Assembly (NCBI GenBank): GCA_051531935.1
Contig: JAOPTR010000003.1
Span: 186,001-250,000, forward strand
DNA length: 64,000 nucleotides
Direction: 5' to 3'
From: OCS116 sp051531935
GTDB taxonomy: Bacteria; Pseudomonadota; Alphaproteobacteria; Rhizobiales; OSC116
Shown in pieces: positions 62,443 to 64,000 of this stretch. The notes below the pieces were generated by a model. The model was not told where the DNA came from. It did not search any database and was given only the letters and a program-made list of their open reading frames with translations. The position numbers were made by a program, and so were the translations under genes. Positions within the stretch are counted from its first letter, which is position 1; each line of letters starts with the position of its first letter.

Positions 62443-64000
62443 TTAATCTTCTTTTTTAGCTTCTTTTTTAATTTCTGGCATCACGCTGCGAATGTGCAAC
62501 TCACGCAATTGTTTAGGTGATACATTTGCAGGTGCGCCCATAAGCAGATCTTCAGCTTGTTGGTTCATCGCAAACATAGTCACTTCACGTAGGTTTTCTT
62601 CGCCACAAAGCAGCATAACAATACGGTCAATACCTGGTGCAATGCCACCATGCGGAGGCGCGCCATATTCAAACGCACGTATCATGCCGCCAAAGTTTTC
62701 ATCAACAAAGGCTTTATCATAACCCACCAAACCAAAAGCTTTATACATCACTTCTGGTTTATGGTTACGCACAGCGCCCGATGACAATTCAAAACCGTTA
62801 CATACGATGTCATATTGGTAACCCAAAACATCCAATGGGTCTTGAGTTTCAAGAGCTTCCATACCACCTTGTGGCATAGTGAACGGGTTATGGCAGAAGT
62901 CTAATTTATTTTCAACTTCATCAAATTCATACATTGGGAAATCAACAATCCAGCAAAGCTTAAACTCATTCGGATCAATCAATTCTAGCAATTCACCCAA
63001 GCGAGAACGCGCAGCGCCCGCTAATGTAGCAGCACTGTTGGTTTTACCAGCCGCGAAGAATAATGCATCGCCACCTTTAAGGCCAGCTTTAGCCACCATT
63101 CTAGCTTGCACTTCAGCAGGGATAAATTTAGCAATTGGGCCACGGCCAACAACTTCGCCATCAATTTCATCAAAAATAATGTAACCAAGGCCAGCAGCGC
63201 CCATGTCTTTACGCGCCCAATCATTCATCTTATCGAAGAATGAACGAGATTTTGAAGCCGCACCAGGTGCAGGGATGGCACGCACAGCGCCACCAGATTC
63301 AACAATACCTTTAAACGCTTTAAAGCTAACGCTTTCATCGCCAAATTCTTCGGTCACATCTACAATTTCAATCGGAATACGTAAATCTGGTTTATCTGAA
63401 CCATATTTAAGCATTGATTCTGCATAAGGAATGCGTGGGAAAACTTGCGTAACTTTTTTACCTTCGCCAAATTCTTCAAAAATACCGCGTAAAACAGGTT
63501 CAACTGTTTGGAAAATATCCTCCTGAGTTACAAAGCTCATTTCAATATCAAGCTGGTAGAATTCTAACGAACGATCAGCACGTAAATCTTCATCACGGAA
63601 ACAAGGTGCAATTTGGAAATAACGGTCAAAACCAGCAACCATTGCCAACTGTTTAAACTGTTGTGGTGCTTGCGGTAGCGCATAGAATTTACCAGGATGT
63701 TGGCGCGATGGCACCAAGAAGTCGCGGGCGCCTTCTGGGCTAGAGGCTGTCAAAATTGGTGTTTGATATTCGGTAAAACCATCTTGAATCATACGATTAC
63801 GTAAAGATGCAATAATTTTTGAACGCTTAACAATGTTACCATGGATACGTTCACGGCGTAAATCTAGGAAACGATATTTAAGGCGGGTGTCTTCTGGGTA
63901 TTCCAAATCACCAAATACTGGCAATGCCAATTCTTTAGCTTCTGATTGAATTTCTAAACCAGTGATGCCAATTTCAATTTCGCCTGTGTCCATTTTAGGG
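62443..64000 (-). CDS. aspS: Aspartyl-tRNA synthetase (N-terminus beyond window)
   Basis: 519 complete codons are visible; the reading frame continues past base 64000, so the methionine in KMDTGEIE at 63993 is internal, part of the N-terminal anticodon-binding OB domain. Class II synthetase motifs: motif 1 region FTEYQTPIL, motif 2 CFRDEDLRADR, motif 3 GAPPHGGIAPGIDR, with the bacterial GAD insertion domain between. Probably the nondiscriminating or discriminating bacterial form; the sequence seen here does not decide. Confidence 0.95.
   Translation of the reverse strand, partial: PKMDTGEIEIGITGLEIQSEAKELALPVFGDLEYPEDTRLKYRFLDLRRERIHGNIVKRSKIIASLRNRMIQDGFTEYQTPILTASSPEGARDFLVPSRQHPGKFYALPQAPQQFKQLAMVAGFDRYFQIAPCFRDEDLRADRSLEFYQLDIEMSFVTQEDIFQTVEPVLRGIFEEFGEGKKVTQVFPRIPYAESMLKYGSDKPDLRIPIEIVDVTEEFGDESVSFKAFKGIVESGGAVRAIPAPGAASKSRSFFDKMNDWARKDMGAAGLGYIIFDEIDGEVVGRGPIAKFIPAEVQARMVAKAGLKGGDALFFAAGKTNSAATLAGAARSRLGELLELIDPNEFKLCWIVDFPMYEFDEVENKLDFCHNPFTMPQGGMEALETQDPLDVLGYQYDIVCNGFELSSGAVRNHKPEVMYKAFGLVGYDKAFVDENFGGMIRAFEYGAPPHGGIAPGIDRIVMLLCGEENLREVTMFAMNQQAEDLLMGAPANVSPKQLRELHIRSVMPEIKKEAKKED

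Overview
The window is a gene-dense, AT-rich stretch of an alphaproteobacterial chromosome. Lineage indicators are the complex I accessory subunit NDUFA12 and DUF2155 beside accBC-aat, the rne / amidase / PBP1A / prfB block, an Rrf2-led Suf operon, succinylase-type dapD-dapE, and paired bactofilins. Together these suggest a Rhizobiales-like (Hyphomicrobiales) organism; that placement is inference. There are no rRNA genes, transposases, phage genes or CRISPR arrays. Two genes are cut by the window: tig (left edge, C-terminus missing) and aspS (right edge, N-terminus missing).

Layout. 1-10 kb: trigger factor; then a LysR regulator divergent from a peptide/opine-type uptake cluster (M20 deacylase, solute-binding protein, two permeases, fused double ATPase, amidohydrolase). 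10-15.3 kb: a nitrate-sensor-type chemoreceptor, tRNA-Leu(UAG), and two TadG-like proteins with von Willebrand A domains. 15.4-17.5 kb: glnB-glnA behind a textbook sigma-54 promoter with a tandem repeat upstream. 17.5-23.5 kb: accessory-looking small operons: an OmpA-like protein, a methyltransferase, an ArsR/SdpR regulator with two SdpI-like membrane proteins, and a signal peptidase with two paralogous small membrane proteins and an XRE regulator; then a thioredoxin-like protein. 23.6-28.7 kb: parE, a DEAD-box helicase and a GGDEF protein. 28.7-36.4 kb (minus strand): one long iron-sulfur operon, Rrf2 regulator - IscS-type desulfurase - sufB - sufC - sufD - sufS - SufT-like - SufA-like - TfoX-like. 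36.7-40.5 kb: hydrolase, tyrS, a Bcp peroxiredoxin and two bactofilins. 40.5-49.3 kb: prfB (with a +1 frameshift), PBP1A and an amidase on the minus strand, divergent from rne across an 800-base gap. 49.5-55.1 kb: two DsbA-like paralogues flanking aroQ, accB-accC-aat, DUF2155 and NDUFA12. 55.2-64 kb: an orphan response regulator, a DUF418-like membrane protein, dapD-dapE, a threonine aldolase, small unknowns and aspS.

Most of the window is housekeeping. The points most worth a second look are: a prfB frameshift site whose in-frame stop is UAA rather than UGA; a secreted DsbA-like protein whose CxxC has become DPNS, two genes away from an intact paralogue; an SdpR/SdpI-type module with two SdpI copies and a palindromic operator; a signal peptidase / twin membrane protein / XRE operon with a repeated upstream motif; and a 20-bp tandem repeat upstream of the glnBA sigma-54 promoter.
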